Assembly: GCA_905221605.1 (NCBI GenBank)
Contig: CAJNDS010002296.1
Coordinates: 418,058 to 482,057 of the forward strand
Reading direction: 5' to 3'
Source: Symbiodinium natans
Lineage: Eukaryota; Sar; Dinophyceae; Suessiales; Symbiodiniaceae
Length of the DNA stretch: 64,000 nt
How positions within the stretch are numbered: the stretch's first letter is position 1; the number at the start of each line of letters is the position of its first letter. This document shows positions 10,689 to 20,899 of the stretch, one piece after another. Both the position numbers and the translations under genes were made by a program. The notes beneath the pieces were generated by a model. That model was not told where the DNA came from. It was given only the letters and a program-made list of their open reading frames with translations, and did no database searches.

Positions 10689-10776
10689 TGGTGACCCAAA
10701 AGCGACTCGAGAGCGCTCGAACGTGCTGGCAGATGAAAAGTTCCGAGAGTCCGACACGGCCTCAAGGAAGGAGTAG
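10689..10776 (+). CDS. Unidentified terminal exon
   Basis: TTCAG precedes DPKATRERSNVLADEKFRES and a TAG. Hydrophilic C-terminal tail. Confidence 0.45.
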
Positions 10777-11035
10777 ACGTTAAACTCACCTGCGGTTTGG
10801 GGTTTAGGGGGTTTGGGGGGTTTAGGGGGTTTAGGGGGTTTAGGGGGTTTAGGGGGTTTAGGGGGTTTAGGGGGGTTAGGGGCATTTGGGGCTTAGGGGG
10901 TTTAGGCTTCAGCTTGCCCTACACCCTAAACTCCACATCCTAAACCCTAAACCCTAAACCCTGAACCCTAAACCCTAAACCCTACGGGGGTAGGGTTATG
11001 TCACCGAGTCGAAAACGGAAGGGGTCCAATTCCAG

Positions 11036-11099
11036 GATGGCGACGGCTCGCCGCGATCTCCTCGCAGGCGGCACCCTCCTCCCCCCCATCCCTGACCCA
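11036..11099 (+). CDS. Unidentified exon
   Basis: CCAG then an ATG reading MATARRDLLAGGTLLPPIPD. Could be a 5' exon. TTTAGGG repeats follow. Confidence 0.35.
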
Positions 11100-11396
11100 A
11101 GGGGGTTTAGGGGTTAGGGTTTAGGGTTTAGGGGTTTAGGGTTTAGGGTTTAGGGTTTAGGGTTTGGGGTTCATTCCTACAATTTGCTTAAGAACCCCCC
11201 CCCCCCCCCCCCCCCCCCCCCCTCACCCAAGAGGGTTGAACTCGACAAGTGGGTTTGGTCATTGGTGTTCGTACAAGCTGTCACTCTGCATTTTCCTTTC
11301 CTTCTTAAAGTCCCAGGGTTCAGGGTTTAGAGTGTAGGGTTTTAGGGTTTAGGGTTTGGGGGTTTTAGGGCTTGGGGTTTAGGGTAGGCTTTCCAG

Positions 11397-11434
11397 ACGT
11401 ACCAGCTGCCCATGGCTGTGCACACGGAGCATAG
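11397..11434 (+). CDS. Unidentified micro-exon
   Basis: TTCCAG|ACG ... CATAG|GTAAGAG, with one of the most canonical donors in the window. Encodes TYQLPMAVHTEH. Confidence 0.55.
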
Positions 11435-11477
11435 GTAAGAGACTTAATCCCAACCTTCAATCACCTAAGCTTTACGA

Positions 11478-11587
11478 ACCAAGTTTGCGCAAGACCCCCT
11501 TCAGACAGAAAAGATCATGATCCCTATATATCCCTCATAAGGAAGGATCTGTTTTTTTTGGAGGGAGTGGTTCTTACGCAAACTGTA
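11478..11587. mobile_element. Palindromic element, family E
   Basis: AAGTTTGCGCAAGACCCCC at the left and GTTCTTACGCAAACTGTAG at the right are inverted copies, as in 34648-34766. Confidence 0.6.
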
Positions 11588-11698
11588 GCCCTAAACCCTA
11601 ACCCCTAAAGCCTAAACCCCTAAACCCTAAACCCTAAACCCCAAACCCCAAACCCTTAACCCCTGAACCCTAAACCCTAAACCCTAAACCTTATTCAG

Positions 11699-11799
11699 AG
11701 GTCGGCCTTGGCCCCTGAACCCTCCCGCCAGGGCGCGATCGCGGCCCAAGGGGACGGAAGCGCAGCCACTGCGGTCCCTGCTTCAGCCACGGACCGCAG
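11699..11799 (+). CDS. Unidentified Ala-rich exon
   Basis: TTCAG|AGG opens it and CGCAG|GCAGCC closes it (GC donor). Reads APEPSRQGAIAAQGDGSAAT, low complexity. CCCTAAA lies before and TTTAGGG after. Confidence 0.45.
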
Positions 11800-11951
11800 G
11801 CAGCCGGGGTTGAGGGTTTAGGGTTTAGGGTTTAGGGTTTAGGGTTTAGGGTCTAGGGTTTAGGTCTAGGGTTTAGGGTTAGGGTTTGGGGTTTAGGGGC
11901 TGAGGGGTAAGGGTCTGCGAGTTCCGAGAGGGGTTTGGGGGGGGGGTTCAG

Positions 11952-12084
11952 ATGACCTCAACGCCTCCAAGCTCTGCATGCTCGACGTCGGCCGACGTTC
12001 AGGCGAGATGTACAAAGCACCGGCTTCTCCGGCGAGCTTCGCAACCCCTCGAAGCCAGGAGCGAGGTGTCGGGTCGACATAGGG
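11952..12084 (+). CDS. Unidentified exon
   Basis: After TTCAG one frame stays open over 130 bases: MTSTPPSSACSTSADVQ then RLLRRASQPLEARSEVSG. Ser/Arg-rich, no family recognised. Confidence 0.4.
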
Positions 12085-12311
12085 GCTTGTTCTAAAAAAT
12101 ACTAATATTAAGTATGAATATTAGTAATATCAGTATTATTAGTAATATTAATCTTATCAATAATATGTGTAGTAAGGGTCTACAGGGACAGCCTGGAGGG
12201 CTTTGTTGGAAGAATGCTGACTTGGAAAGCAAAGTCCGATAGCAAAAGCAGCAGGTTACGGCCAGCCGGATGTTACGTTTAAGCTTCTCAAGCGAGTGTG
12301 GAAGCAGCCAG

Positions 12312-12413
12312 AGCCATGGCAAAGTACATGTCGATGACGTCGATGACAGCACTAGCAGCCGCCGCGGCAGCCATCTCTTGGCAATCAGCTTAACCCAGCT
12401 GCTACAAAACCAG
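12312..12413 (+). CDS. Unidentified exon
   Basis: 34 codons between CCAG and GTTGCT: VHVDDVDDSTSSRRGSHLL then AISLTQLLQNQ. The intron to 12466 is only about 50 bp and lacks heptamers. Confidence 0.5.
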
Positions 12414-12465
12414 GTTGCTGCATAATGCTTTGCTGTCACAGGGTTTGGAGACTTAGTGTAGGCAG

Positions 12466-12554
12466 GATGGTCCTTCGATGTGACAGCGTGGGGGAGCTGT
12501 GTACCCGCCCCCGCGAGGATGGCTTTTGCGTTCAACCTGGCATTCCCGCGGCAG
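12466..12554 (+). CDS. Unidentified exon
   Basis: GGCAG|GA then WSFDVTAWGSCVPAPARM and AFAFNLAFPRQ, ending CAG|GCCCGG. Another frame is open, so the frame is likely but not certain. TTTAGGG repeats follow. Confidence 0.45.
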
Positions 12555-12668
12555 GCCCGGTGGCATCAACAGGGTTTAGGGTCTTAGGGTTTTAGGGTTT
12601 AGGGTTAGGGTCTAGGGTTTAGGGTTTAGGGTTTAGGGTTTTAGGGTTTAGGGTTTACCCACCAGCAG

Positions 12669-12719
12669 AGCAGACGATGTGTTCGGCATAAGATGATGGG
12701 GAACTTGTGCGGCCTCGCT
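12669..12719 (+). CDS. Unidentified short exon
   Basis: Between CAG and a CCCTAAA tract it reads SRRCVRHKMMGNLCGLA. Confidence 0.3.
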
Positions 12720-13312
12720 AAACCCTAAACCCTAAACCCTAAACCACCTCTGTGCATCGCATGGCATGCGAGTGCCAGGAGTGCTCCCGGTGCCGGTGCG
12801 CTACGTCACTCCCAGGAAGCCTGGCATGGAAACGGGCTTGGGGATTAGGGTTAGGGTTTAGGGTTTAGGGTTTAGGGTGTAGGGTTTAGGATTTAGGGTT
12901 TAGGGTTTAGGGTTTAGTGTGAGGGTTTGGGTTTTTGGGTTTGGAGTTTGTGGTTTAGGGTTTGGGGTTTAGGGTTTGGGGTTTCGGGTTTGGGGGTTAG
13001 GGTTTAGGGTTTGGGGTTTGGGGTTTAGTGTTTTGGGGTTTGGGGTTTGTAGGGGTTTAGGGTTTGGGGTTTGGGGTCTAGGGTTTAGGGTTTCGGGTTT
13101 GGGGTTTGGGGTTTGGGGGTTAGGGTTTGGGGTTTAGGGTTTGGGGTTTAGGGTTTGGGGTTTAGTGTTTTGGGGTTTGGGGTTTGAGGCGCACTGCGCA
13201 CCCAAAAAACCATCCAAGTCCTAAACCCCCTAGAACTTTAAACTGCCCTGCAGGGTTTCGGGGTTTAGGGGTTTGGGGTTTAGGGTTTAGGGTTTAGGGG
13301 CTTAGACTTCAG

Positions 13313-13690
13313 CCAGTGCCAGGGCAACCCCCCGGGCAGTGTCACCACCGCCAATGCCGGCGCCGGCTGTCTATGCAGCTCCTGTCAGAAGCTTCTCAGG
13401 ACCGAAGCAGGGAGTTTAGGGTTTAGGGTTTAGGGTCTAGGGTTTAGGGTTTAGGGTTTAGGGATACTGTGGCTTTGAATCCTAAGCTCGAAACCCAGTA
13501 ATTAAGGATGTTGGGGCTTTGAGCCCCTAGAGCCCTAATCCCAGCAAGGGTTTAGGGGCTTGCAACCACAAACCCTAAGCCCCAAACCCTAAACCCCAAA
13601 CCCCAAACCCTAAACCCCCCAATAACCCGAACCCCTGCCTTGCAGTTGCCAGGATACCCGACGTTCGGCGGAACGCCCATCAGCTTGTAG
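13313..13690 (+). CDS. Pro/Ala-rich C-terminus, two exons
   Basis: Exon 13313-13410 (best frame SPPPMPAPAVYAAPVRSFSG, ending GPKQ) and terminal exon 13646-13690 (LPGYPTFGGTPISL, TAG). The composition matches across the gap. All three frames of the first exon are open and the donor after CAG would be GG, so the join is tentative. Confidence 0.4.
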
Positions 13691-13931
13691 GTCTCCGCCC
13701 CGGCCTTGTACTTTCAATAAGGGTCTTTGCTTAGAGTTTAGGGTTTCGGGTTTAGGGTTTAGGGTTTAGGGGTGGGGGGGGGGGGGGGTGTCCCCGAACC
13801 CTCAACCCTAAGGGCTTCGGGTTTTGGGGTATTTTTTCGGGTTTGGGGTGCAGGGGGTTGCCTAGGCTTTCCGATGTTTAGGGTCTTGGGGTACTGGGAG
13901 CCTAGCCATGAGAGCAAGCAGCACACTTGTT

Positions 13932-14050
13932 CTGGTTTAGGGTTTAGGGTTTAGGGTTTAGGGTTTAGGGTTTAGGGTTTAGGGTTTAGGGTTTAGGGTT
14001 TAGGGTTTAGGGTTTAGGGTTTAGGGTTTAGGGTTTAGGGTTTAGGGTTC
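13932..14050. repeat. Perfect TTTAGGG array
   Basis: About seventeen uninterrupted heptamers, among the longest perfect runs here. Confidence 0.97.
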
Positions 14051-14091
14051 GCACCACCACTGTGATCTATGTTCGCTGTCCTTCCGCCCAG

Positions 14092-14168
14092 GTTCACCTT
14101 GCTAATGCCGTTTCACTCTGATGCCGGATCCAGGAATCACCTCTCAGAGCCTTCACATGGATGGTTCC
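14092..14168 (+). CDS. Unidentified exon
   Basis: CCCAG|G then TTC ACC TTG giving FTLLMPFHSDAGSRNHLSEP. Weak right border. Confidence 0.3.
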
Positions 14169-14485
14169 CTAAACCCTAAACCCTAAACCCTAAACCCTAA
14201 ACCCCAAACCTCAAACCCCAAACCCCAAACCCTAAACCCTAACCCTGGGCACCCTGGGTACCCTGATTCTAGGGGCCCCGTAGTCTAGAGCCCCAAGCCC
14301 GAACTACCCAAAAAAATTCCCGTCAGCCAAGGGCTGCAGCTTCGAGTCCCCTCAATTGCAGGGTTTAGGGTTCAGGGTTTCGGGGTTTAGGGGGGTCGGT
14401 CAGTTTAAGGTTTGGGGCACTCAGCGTATCGATTCCAAACGTCAGGTGTCTTATACCGCCGGAGAAAAAGTGTCGTGACCTGCAG

Positions 14486-14586
14486 CGGTGTTCGACTGCA
14501 GTGGCAGAGTGCTGCGCGAAGTCCAACAAGCCATCACCATGACAACGCTCTTTACGCCGAAGCCTCTCCTGCTCCAGCATTCTTAG
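14486..14586 (+). CDS. Unidentified terminal exon
   Basis: CTGCAG|CG then VFDCSGRVLREVQQAITM and TTLFTPKPLLLQHS to TAG. A second frame to 14612 is also open, but this one has more protein-like composition. Confidence 0.4.
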
Positions 14587-14931
14587 AGGACAAGTCCCGG
14601 AATCCTCACTAAACATGCTACGCATCGGCTGTGAGTTTTCGAGCGGCTGTTATTACCTTCCGATGTTAAAGAATGACAACGCGAGCAGATGAATTCCATA
14701 CATGTAGTGCACTCAGTGCAGGTGAGCCCAGGCGCAGCGACTTTCGCAGAGAGCCAAACGGTAACTGCAGTCGCCGTCAGCCCCTGATCAACTCAAGCAA
14801 GTGAGTTCCGAGTCAACAGCACTCCACCCTAAACCTTATAAACCTTATAAACTCTAAACCTTCTACCAAAAACCCTAAACCCTAAACCCGTAGTCGACTC
14901 TCCTAACACGTGTGCGGCACAGCATGGTGCA

Positions 14932-15235
14932 ATGACGGAGGGCGCGAACGTCGACTTAGAGCCTGAGTCGGACGACGAGGAAGTCGTGCCTGCTGGAAAG
15001 GATGCTGGGCCCGACCCGTAGGGTAAATCTTCTTATGCTTTAGGGTTTAGGGTTTAGGGTTTTGGGTTCGGGGTTTAGGCTTTTGAAAAGAGTGAACCAA
15101 TTTCTTTTCAGTCTACCAACAGCCGAGGATGGAGAGGCCGCGGGGGAGGCGGGCGGGGAGCCCGCGGCGGCAGCGGCAGCAGAGCCAGGGGCGGCAAAAG
15201 CTCCTGGCGATGTCCCCGACACTTGGGGAAATTGA
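14932..15235 (+). CDS. Complete two-exon acidic 69-residue protein
   Basis: Exon 1 is 14932-15017, from ATG through VDLEPESDDEEVVPAGKD. Exon 2 is 15112-15235 (LPTAEDGEAAGEAGGEP, an Ala run, then PGDVPDTWGN, TGA). The 94 bp intron is canonical, GTAGGG to TTTTCAG, and its body is TTTAGGG repeats, a clean case of a telomere-type array removed by splicing. The product is acidic and Ala/Pro/Glu-rich, probably disordered. A different upstream start is possible but not needed. Confidence 0.65.
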
Positions 15236-15804
15236 ATGGGGTTTAGGGTTTAGGGTTAGAATGCGCCGTAAAATATATTAGAGCCCAGTAATATCACATG
15301 GACATAAGGATCCTACTATTTAGGGGTATAGGGGCCCCAACAAGTGGGATTCTGGAAAACCCTGTTTCTAGAATCCTTGTGTTTATGTGGTTTTTGTTTT
15401 TTGGACCCCTATAAAAAAAAGGCAGGCTTTTGGCGCATGACTGTTCCCGAAAAGGAACTATGGCAGTATAGGGTGTCTACAGTCTTGTGGGCTATACAGT
15501 TATACCTACTGTACTAACTAAAGGCAATTTCTACTAAGCTGTGCGAAAATAGAGTCCCAGGTATGAAGGTCTATGGTCCATGAGTGCCCTACTAGTTTTT
15601 GTCGGTAGTATGGGGGGTGTCTGAGCCCAACCCTGGGTTGTTCAACTGGCCCCTATCTAAACCCTAAACCCTAAACCCTGCCTGAACCCTGAACCCTGAA
15701 CCCTAAACCCTAAACCCGAAACCCTAAACTCTAAACCCTAAACCCTAAGCCCTAAACCCTAAACCCTAAACCCTAAACCCTAAACCCTAACCCTCTTTCC
15801 TAAG
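15236..15804 (+). other. Intergenic or intronic stretch
   Basis: Non-repeat sequence to 15655 with an 8-A run at 15413 and no convincing exon, then a CCCTAAA array (15658-15795) leading to the next exon. Confidence 0.5.
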
Positions 15805-15930
15805 GATGAGCCCATGCCTCAGAACCCCGCGACGGAGCCCGCGGAACCGGCGGAGCCCTTAGCAGAGCAGCCGCCAGGGCCGCCACTATCAGAGCCGCTG
15901 GGAGAGCCGCACCCCGGCAGGCTTTTGTAG
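15805..15930 (+). CDS. Pro/Glu-rich terminal exon
   Basis: AAG precedes 41 codons and TAG: PATEPAEPAEPLAEQPPGPP. Similar composition to the 14932 protein. An ATG at 15814 could start a tiny complete ORF. Confidence 0.5.
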   Translation, partial: DEPMPQNPATEPAEPAEPLAEQPPGPPLSEPLGEPHPGRLL

Positions 15931-16219
15931 GGTTTAGGGTTTAGGGCTTAGGGCTTAGGGCTTAGGGCTTAGGGTTTAGTGTTGTTTTGTGTGTGTGTGT
16001 GCTTGTTAGCTCGGTTCTTTTTCAGGACAAACCTTCACGGAGTCATGAGACACTTGACGCCCCAGTTCCCCCCAGTTGTGCATCTTTGAAAGAAACTTGT
16101 TATCTACCACGAGAGAGAGAGAGAGAGAGCGAGCAAGATAAGACTGTATGTGAGGGTTGTTCAAAACCCCCCTCGTCTTCGAGTTATACTGGGGCGACCA
16201 TCAGATGATGGAAATGAGG

Positions 16220-16374
16220 GTCCGCGAAAGTCCGCGATGGGCCCGCGAAAGACAAATCACGCTTTCGCGAAGTTTTGTGTTAGTACTGTTTGTGCTGAAA
16301 CTAATACGGGTGTAAAATATTCTCCGCGAAAGTCCGCGATGGGCCCGCGAAAGACAAATTGCTTTTCGCGAAGA
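16220..16374. repeat. 100 bp-spaced direct repeat with TTCGCGAA palindromes
   Basis: TCCGCGAAAGTCCGCGATGG with GCCCGCGAAAGACAAAT occurs at 16222 and 16322, each followed by a TTTCGCGAAG or TTTTCGCGAAG motif that pairs with the start. Flanked by an AG microsatellite (16110-16130). Confidence 0.85.
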
Positions 16375-16454
16375 ATGGTCGTTTTGCCGTGAAGCAATTT
16401 CGAACAACCGTCATGTAGCTACTGAAAAAGGGACCAGGAGATTGAGGGGGGTAT

Positions 16455-16557
16455 CTTGGGATGCTCCCCCTTATACTACCAGTCATCAATAGTGATTCTA
16501 GTACTCCCGATTAAAATCCCCATTAAGGACTGTTAGTAGAAGGGGGAACATCCCAAG
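16455..16557. mobile_element. Palindromic element, family A
   Basis: CTTGGGATGCTCCCCC at the left mirrors GGGGGAACATCCCAAG at the right, with the shared internal arm CCCATTAAGGACTGTTAG. Confidence 0.85.
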
Positions 16558-16653
16558 GGGTATTCACCCTAAACCCTAAACCCTCGACCCTAAACCCTAA
16601 ACCCTAAACCCTAACCCCAAACCCTAAGCCCAAATAAATCTTAAGCCTGCAAG

Positions 16654-16786
16654 GAGGGCCGGGATGGAGCTGGGCGACTCCTTCCTGGATGGCCAGAATG
16701 GCAACCTACGCGCCGAGCTGACCAGCGCCGACGCCCTGACGGTGGAAGACGGCGCCCCGGTTCCCTTGATTCTGGGCCATTGTTGA
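16654..16786 (+). CDS. Unidentified acidic exon, possibly terminal
   Basis: After AAG it reads MELGDSFLDGQNGNLRAELT then SADALTVEDGAPVPLILGHC to TGA. Could be 5' or 3' depending on whether a GC donor after GAAGACG is used. Confidence 0.45.
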
Positions 16787-16902
16787 GAACCATTTTACAT
16801 GGTTTAGGGTTTAGGGTTTAGGGTTAGGGTTTATGATAACTTAAACCCAATAAGGAGTCAATGAATTCGTCATTGTTAAATAGTACCCCAGCAATGGTGC
16901 AG

Positions 16903-16966
16903 GATTGTGGAGCCCGACGCCCTCAACGTGACACAGGAGGGCATGGAAATCGAGTATGACGACGAG
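16903..16966 (+). CDS. Unidentified acidic exon
   Basis: GTGCAG|G then IVEPDALNVTQEGMEIEYDD, ending GAG|GTTTTG. Preceded by a TTTAGGG tract. Composition matches the neighbouring exons at 16654 and 17115. Confidence 0.5.
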
Positions 16967-17114
16967 GTTTTGCAAATAGGCCTGGCTCACTCCCCTTTGT
17001 TGAATTTGGACCCGGGGTAGACCAGGCCCTTTTGTTCGGAGTACCCTAGACCCTAAACCCTAAACCCTAAACATAAAGCAGGCAAGGGAGTGCCCTCTTC
17101 TTAGATTCCTCCAG

Positions 17115-17248
17115 GTGAGCTGACGGATCCCTGGATTCTCCCAGACTATGCCGAGCAGGCCAAGTCGCAAGAACAAGTTTTGGAGGGAGCGCCACTTCTT
17201 TGCACCGGTTGCTGCTGGTGTCCTTCACGCTTGCTGCTCGTATTTCAG
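17115..17248 (+). CDS. Unidentified exon
   Basis: CCAG|GT then ELTDPWILPDYAEQAKSQEQ and Cys-rich LLCTGCCWC. The left border CAG|GTGAGC also looks like a donor, which lowers confidence. Confidence 0.4.
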
Positions 17249-17275
17249 GGGTGCAGGAGAAGAGACAGGGGAAGA

Positions 17276-17630
17276 GAGAGAGAGAGAGAGAGAGATCGGT
17301 TACTCCAAAGCACACTGCAACGCACGCCTCCGGGCGACCTCCCCCAATAGGGGGAGGTTAGGTGCGCAGAAAGAAAGAAAAAAGAAAGAAAGAGCGACAC
17401 CAAGAAAAAAGAATGAAAGAAAGAGCGACGCAGCGCGAGATACAGACAGAGACAAAGTTTTTTGCCGGGTGATTCGGACGAGGATCGCTCGTCTCCAGAC
17501 AGACCTGGTTGGCCGTCGTTGCCGGGTCCCTTCGGGGGCCCCAAAGCATGCAGAAGAAGAAAAAAGAGAAGAATAATAGGCAGAAGGTTCAAGAAGAGAA
17601 GAAGAAGAAGAGAAGAAGCGAGAGAGTAAG
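17276..17630. repeat. Purine-rich GA/GAAA tracts
   Basis: GAGAGA and AAAGAAAGAA runs over about 350 bp. The long open frames on both strands here follow from the low complexity and are not called as genes. Confidence 0.8.
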
Positions 17631-17836
17631 TGTTTGTGTGTCTGTGCACGTTTGTTGATGTGTAGTGTGCCTTGATTGGTGTGTATGTCTCTGCCCGCCG
17701 CTCTTTGTCTCTGCATCTTCTACATTCTCCTCATCTCCTACTTCTGGCACGCACTTTCTAACTTCCTGGTTTGGGGTTTAGGGTTTACGGTTTTTTCCGT
17801 AGAAACGCAATGACGGCTTTTATGGGAGGACGCCAG

Positions 17837-17896
17837 GATGGAGAAGGACTTCGGGATCTGGGATGGTCAGGAGCCCAAGCTTCGGATTCTGTGCAG
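17837..17896 (+). CDS. Unidentified exon
   Basis: CCAG|G then MEKDFGIWDGQEPKLRILC. A second frame is open, so the frame is likely only. Confidence 0.35.
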
Positions 17897-18263
17897 AGCC
17901 GTCCACGCACCCATCCCCAAACCCTAAACCCTAAACCCTAACCCCTGAAACCCCTAAATCCTGGACCCTAAAGGTCTGCATCCATCAGAAACCTCAAGCA
18001 GTGAAGGCTGTTGCTTGTGTGCAACAGATCACGCACTTTACAAGGTCATGTGCCCTTTTTTAGGGCTTGCCGCAAGGACCCCAAAACCTACTTTGTTTTG
18101 TAGGCTGCCCAAGAATCATCATCATAACGGTTTAAATTGTAGGTTCGGGTTTTTTATGGCAGTGCAAACGTTTAGATTTGGGTTTAGGGTTGAGGGTTTA
18201 AGGCTTAGGGGTTAGGAGGCCAAGCGCCGCATCCATGTGTACAGCTGCAAGCCTTGAGCGGAG

Positions 18264-18350
18264 ATATGCAAAGGCGAAGGTGATCGGGAAGAGGCCGCAG
18301 TCCCAGCAGACGATGCGAGGCAGCTCCTTGAGTGTTCGGCTGTGGTGGAG
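18264..18350 (+). CDS. Unidentified exon
   Basis: 29 codons from GGAG to GTAGTT: ICKGEGDREEAAVPADDARQ then LLECSAVVE. CCCTAAA repeats follow. Confidence 0.4.
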
Positions 18351-18399
18351 GTAGTTCTTGTTTACGTGGTAAGCCCTAAACCCTAAACCCTAAACCCTT

Positions 18400-19000
18400 A
18401 CGTGTGATTGCTCAATATTGTGCAAGATATTTCAAAATCGATTAAAAAAATAATCTTTTTCCTAAACCCTAAACCCTAAAGCGCAACTACATCCAATCCT
18501 TGGCTGATTCTTTTTGGGGGGTCATCTATCGAAGTCTCACTCGTTGGTACGGGGGAATGTTCACTTGGGGTGCTCCCTCCAGGGAGTGAATCAGAGATGA
18601 CACGGGGCTTAGGGTTTAGGACTAGGATTTCGGGTTTAGGGTTTACAGGGGCTTAGGCCGTGTCGGATCGTGTCGTGAAAAGTCGCACCGGCTTTTCGCG
18701 ATGACTGCGGAGTCTCAAGCACTAAACCTGCGAGCAGGCAGGGCCCCAGGACAGCATGGCCAGTCAAGCCGGCACATACGCAGTCAGCAGATGGTTTAAG
18801 ATGACACTGCCGCGAGACCGGACGAGACAAGCCCCACTGAGCCCCAGCGAGACTTGGTGAGAGCCCTCGTCGAAGATGTAGAGCTTTGACTTGTCTGCCC
18901 TTTAAGCCCACCCCTTGTACCCCTTGTACCCCTGAACCCCCCCCTAAAAATTTAGAATTCAAACCCGCCTTAAAACAACCCTCGTCGCAATGGAGCTGGC
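18400..19000 (+). other. Stretch with weak exon candidates only
   Basis: Contains short TTTAGGG and CCCTAAA tracts and open pieces near 18755-18850 whose frame I cannot settle. Confidence 0.3.
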
Positions 19001-19037
19001 TACGCTCAGCGCCCCGTGGCATCCCATTCTTGGAAGT

Positions 19038-19130
19038 GGCCCTGTACATCTGCGCTGCTTGCGCCCCCCGCAGGGGCCCAGGGTCCCTTCGGCTGCAGAT
19101 GGAATGACCACCACAAGTGGCTCATGTCGA
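19038..19130 (+). CDS. Unidentified exon
   Basis: One frame reads GPFGCRWNDHHKWLMSR up to AG|GTATCT. Alternative open frames exist through the same bases. Confidence 0.35.
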
Positions 19131-19351
19131 GGTATCTGTCGTGTAGGACACTTAAACCAAAAGAGGGGAGGGGGTTTAAGATTCTAGAATCTAGAACCCT
19201 AGAACCCGACTCTAGAACCCTGGAACCCTAAGACTCTACATCCGAAGCTTAAACTTTAAACCCCGAAGCCTGAACCCTAAAACCGACGCTGCCCAGGCAA
19301 CGCTCCTCATATTCCACAACCCTAAACCCTAACTCCTGATGAGCTCAGGTG

Positions 19352-19560
19352 TATAGAAATGTACAAATACGTATATTTATATGTAAACCTATAGTTATGT
19401 TTATATTATTTACATGCGTACATAATATATACATATACGTATACATATGCATATATATTTATACATACCTATATATATATATACTTATTTATTTATTTAT
19501 TTGTTTATTTATTTATGTTTTTTGATTTATTTATATTTATTTATGTATTACTTATATGCA
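19352..19560. repeat. AT-rich TATA/TTTA tract
   Basis: ATATACATATAC and TTTATTTA runs, by far the most AT-rich segment here. A similar but shorter tract lies at 28130-28205. Confidence 0.85.
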
Positions 19561-19594
19561 TTTATTCGTCTTTCCGGGTTTTCACTGGCCCGGC

Positions 19595-19830
19595 AGGCTA
19601 CATGGCGGCAGCCTTTAGGCGTGCGGGAGGCGGCGCTGGTGGCCCTATGCCTTGGCAGCCTCCCGCATCCGCGGCGCGCGTCGGGGCGCGCCTCGCGCCG
19701 GGAGACGGCCGCGAGAGCCGCGCCGGTGCTCACGCTCGATGCGGCCACGTGGCCTCGGTTCTCTCAGAAAAGGAGCCTCTCCCAAAAAAAGGCTCCAAAG
19801 ATGACGTCCCTAATCCCATAAACCCTAAAC
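19595..19830 (+). CDS. GC-rich open segment, frame unresolved
   Basis: After CGGCAG two forward frames stay open for more than 200 bases, one Gly/Ala/Arg-rich (AAAFRRAGGGAGGPMPWQP), the other with VREAALVALCLGSLPH. High GC makes chance openness likely. Confidence 0.3.
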
Positions 19831-20150
19831 CCCGAAACCCAAAAATAGCCCAAAATCCTGAAAGCCTCCCTCCAGCGCTCAAAGCTTGTAAGGCCAAAGC
19901 CTGGGGATAACGTGGGTTGCAACTCCAAGACCTATAGAGAGCCTGCCCCTTCATAAGTCAACATGCCTTAAAGTAAGTCGGATTCCTGAATGGAATCCGT
20001 TCCGGTATTCGGGTCTATAGATATGTATAGAGAGAGAGAGAGGGATAGAGAGAGTTTAGGGTTTATGGGCTTGAGGCTTCAGTTGTTCTTCTTTATTTGG
20101 TAAGTGGTAGAATTGAGCTCCCTGGAATAAGTGCGTCTTCTCCTGCGGAG

Positions 20151-20250
20151 AGAAGAAGCAAGCCGAGGCTTCACAGCTCCAGCTCAAGGTGCTCCTCCTG
20201 GAGCGCGGCTCTTCTGGAAGAGACTCCGACGCTCTCGTGGGCGAGGCAGG
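20151..20250 (+). CDS. Coiled-coil exon
   Basis: KKQAEASQLQLKVLLLERGS then GRDSDALVGEA. Heptad-like. GCGGAG precedes it and a TTTAGGG array follows. The 20529 exon continues the same style. Confidence 0.45.
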
Positions 20251-20351
20251 GTTTAGGGTTTAGGGCTTCGGGTTTTTAGGGTTTGGGGTTTAGGGTTTAG
20301 GGTTTAGGGTTTGGCATTCAAGTGTACTTTTGTGTCGTTCGTGGCTTTCGG

Positions 20352-20455
20352 GGGTTTCCGAAAATAGGGGTACCCGTTTTTGGCGGGGTCCCTTTACGGG
20401 GATTCTATTCTATTTGGGGTATTAAAGGGGGTACCCCTATTTTCAGAAATAACCA
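20352..20455. mobile_element. Palindromic element, family G
   Basis: TTTCCGAAAATAGGGGTACCC on the left mirrors GGGTACCCCTATTTTCAGAAA on the right. Diverged relatives lie near 27033-27128. Confidence 0.8.
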
Positions 20456-20528
20456 TTTCATTACAGAGTGGCATGGTACCAAAGCACGTAAGACCGGTTC
20501 TTTGGTGAAACATGACGTCATGTTTCAG

Positions 20529-20592
20529 GTGTTCAAAGACTGCGGAGTGAGATGTACCGGTACAACTTGAAGATGGGCGCTGGCAAGCCAAA
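20529..20592 (+). CDS. Coiled-coil exon
   Basis: TTTCAG|GT then VQRLRSEMYRYNLKMGAGKP. Another frame reaches a stop earlier, but this one looks more protein-like. Confidence 0.4.
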
Positions 20593-20739
20593 ACATACAG
20601 AGCCTAAACCCTAAACCCTGAAACACCTAAACCCCTAAACCCCTTTAGGGGCGTGTGGCTTAGGGTTTGGCGTTTAGGGTTACTCCCCTAAACCCCAAAC
20701 CCGACGGAGCCTAGTGACGTGCTCCCGCCGCTATTCTAA

Positions 20740-20890
20740 GGGAAGTTACATGGGCCCTGAATATGGTCCCTTACCTCCGTTAAAGGGTCCTGAAGTATGG
20801 GCCCTTGGGTTGTATGGATATATAAGGGGGATATGTATAAGAATTCCCCATTTTAAGGGCCCATCTTAAGGGGCCATGTAACTCTCCTTC
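20740..20890. mobile_element. Palindromic element, family B
   Basis: GGAAGTTACATGG at the left mirrors CCATGTAACTCTCC at the right. The centre GTATGGGCCCTTGGGTTGTAT is shared with 43552-43690. It lies directly before the 20900 exon, within ten bases of its acceptor. Confidence 0.85.
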
Positions 20891-20899
20891 GTGCGATAG

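Noticed and set aside
17148-17716. Long ORFs on both strands with Arg/Glu or Leu/Ser runs
   Set aside because: Driven by GA/GAAA low complexity.
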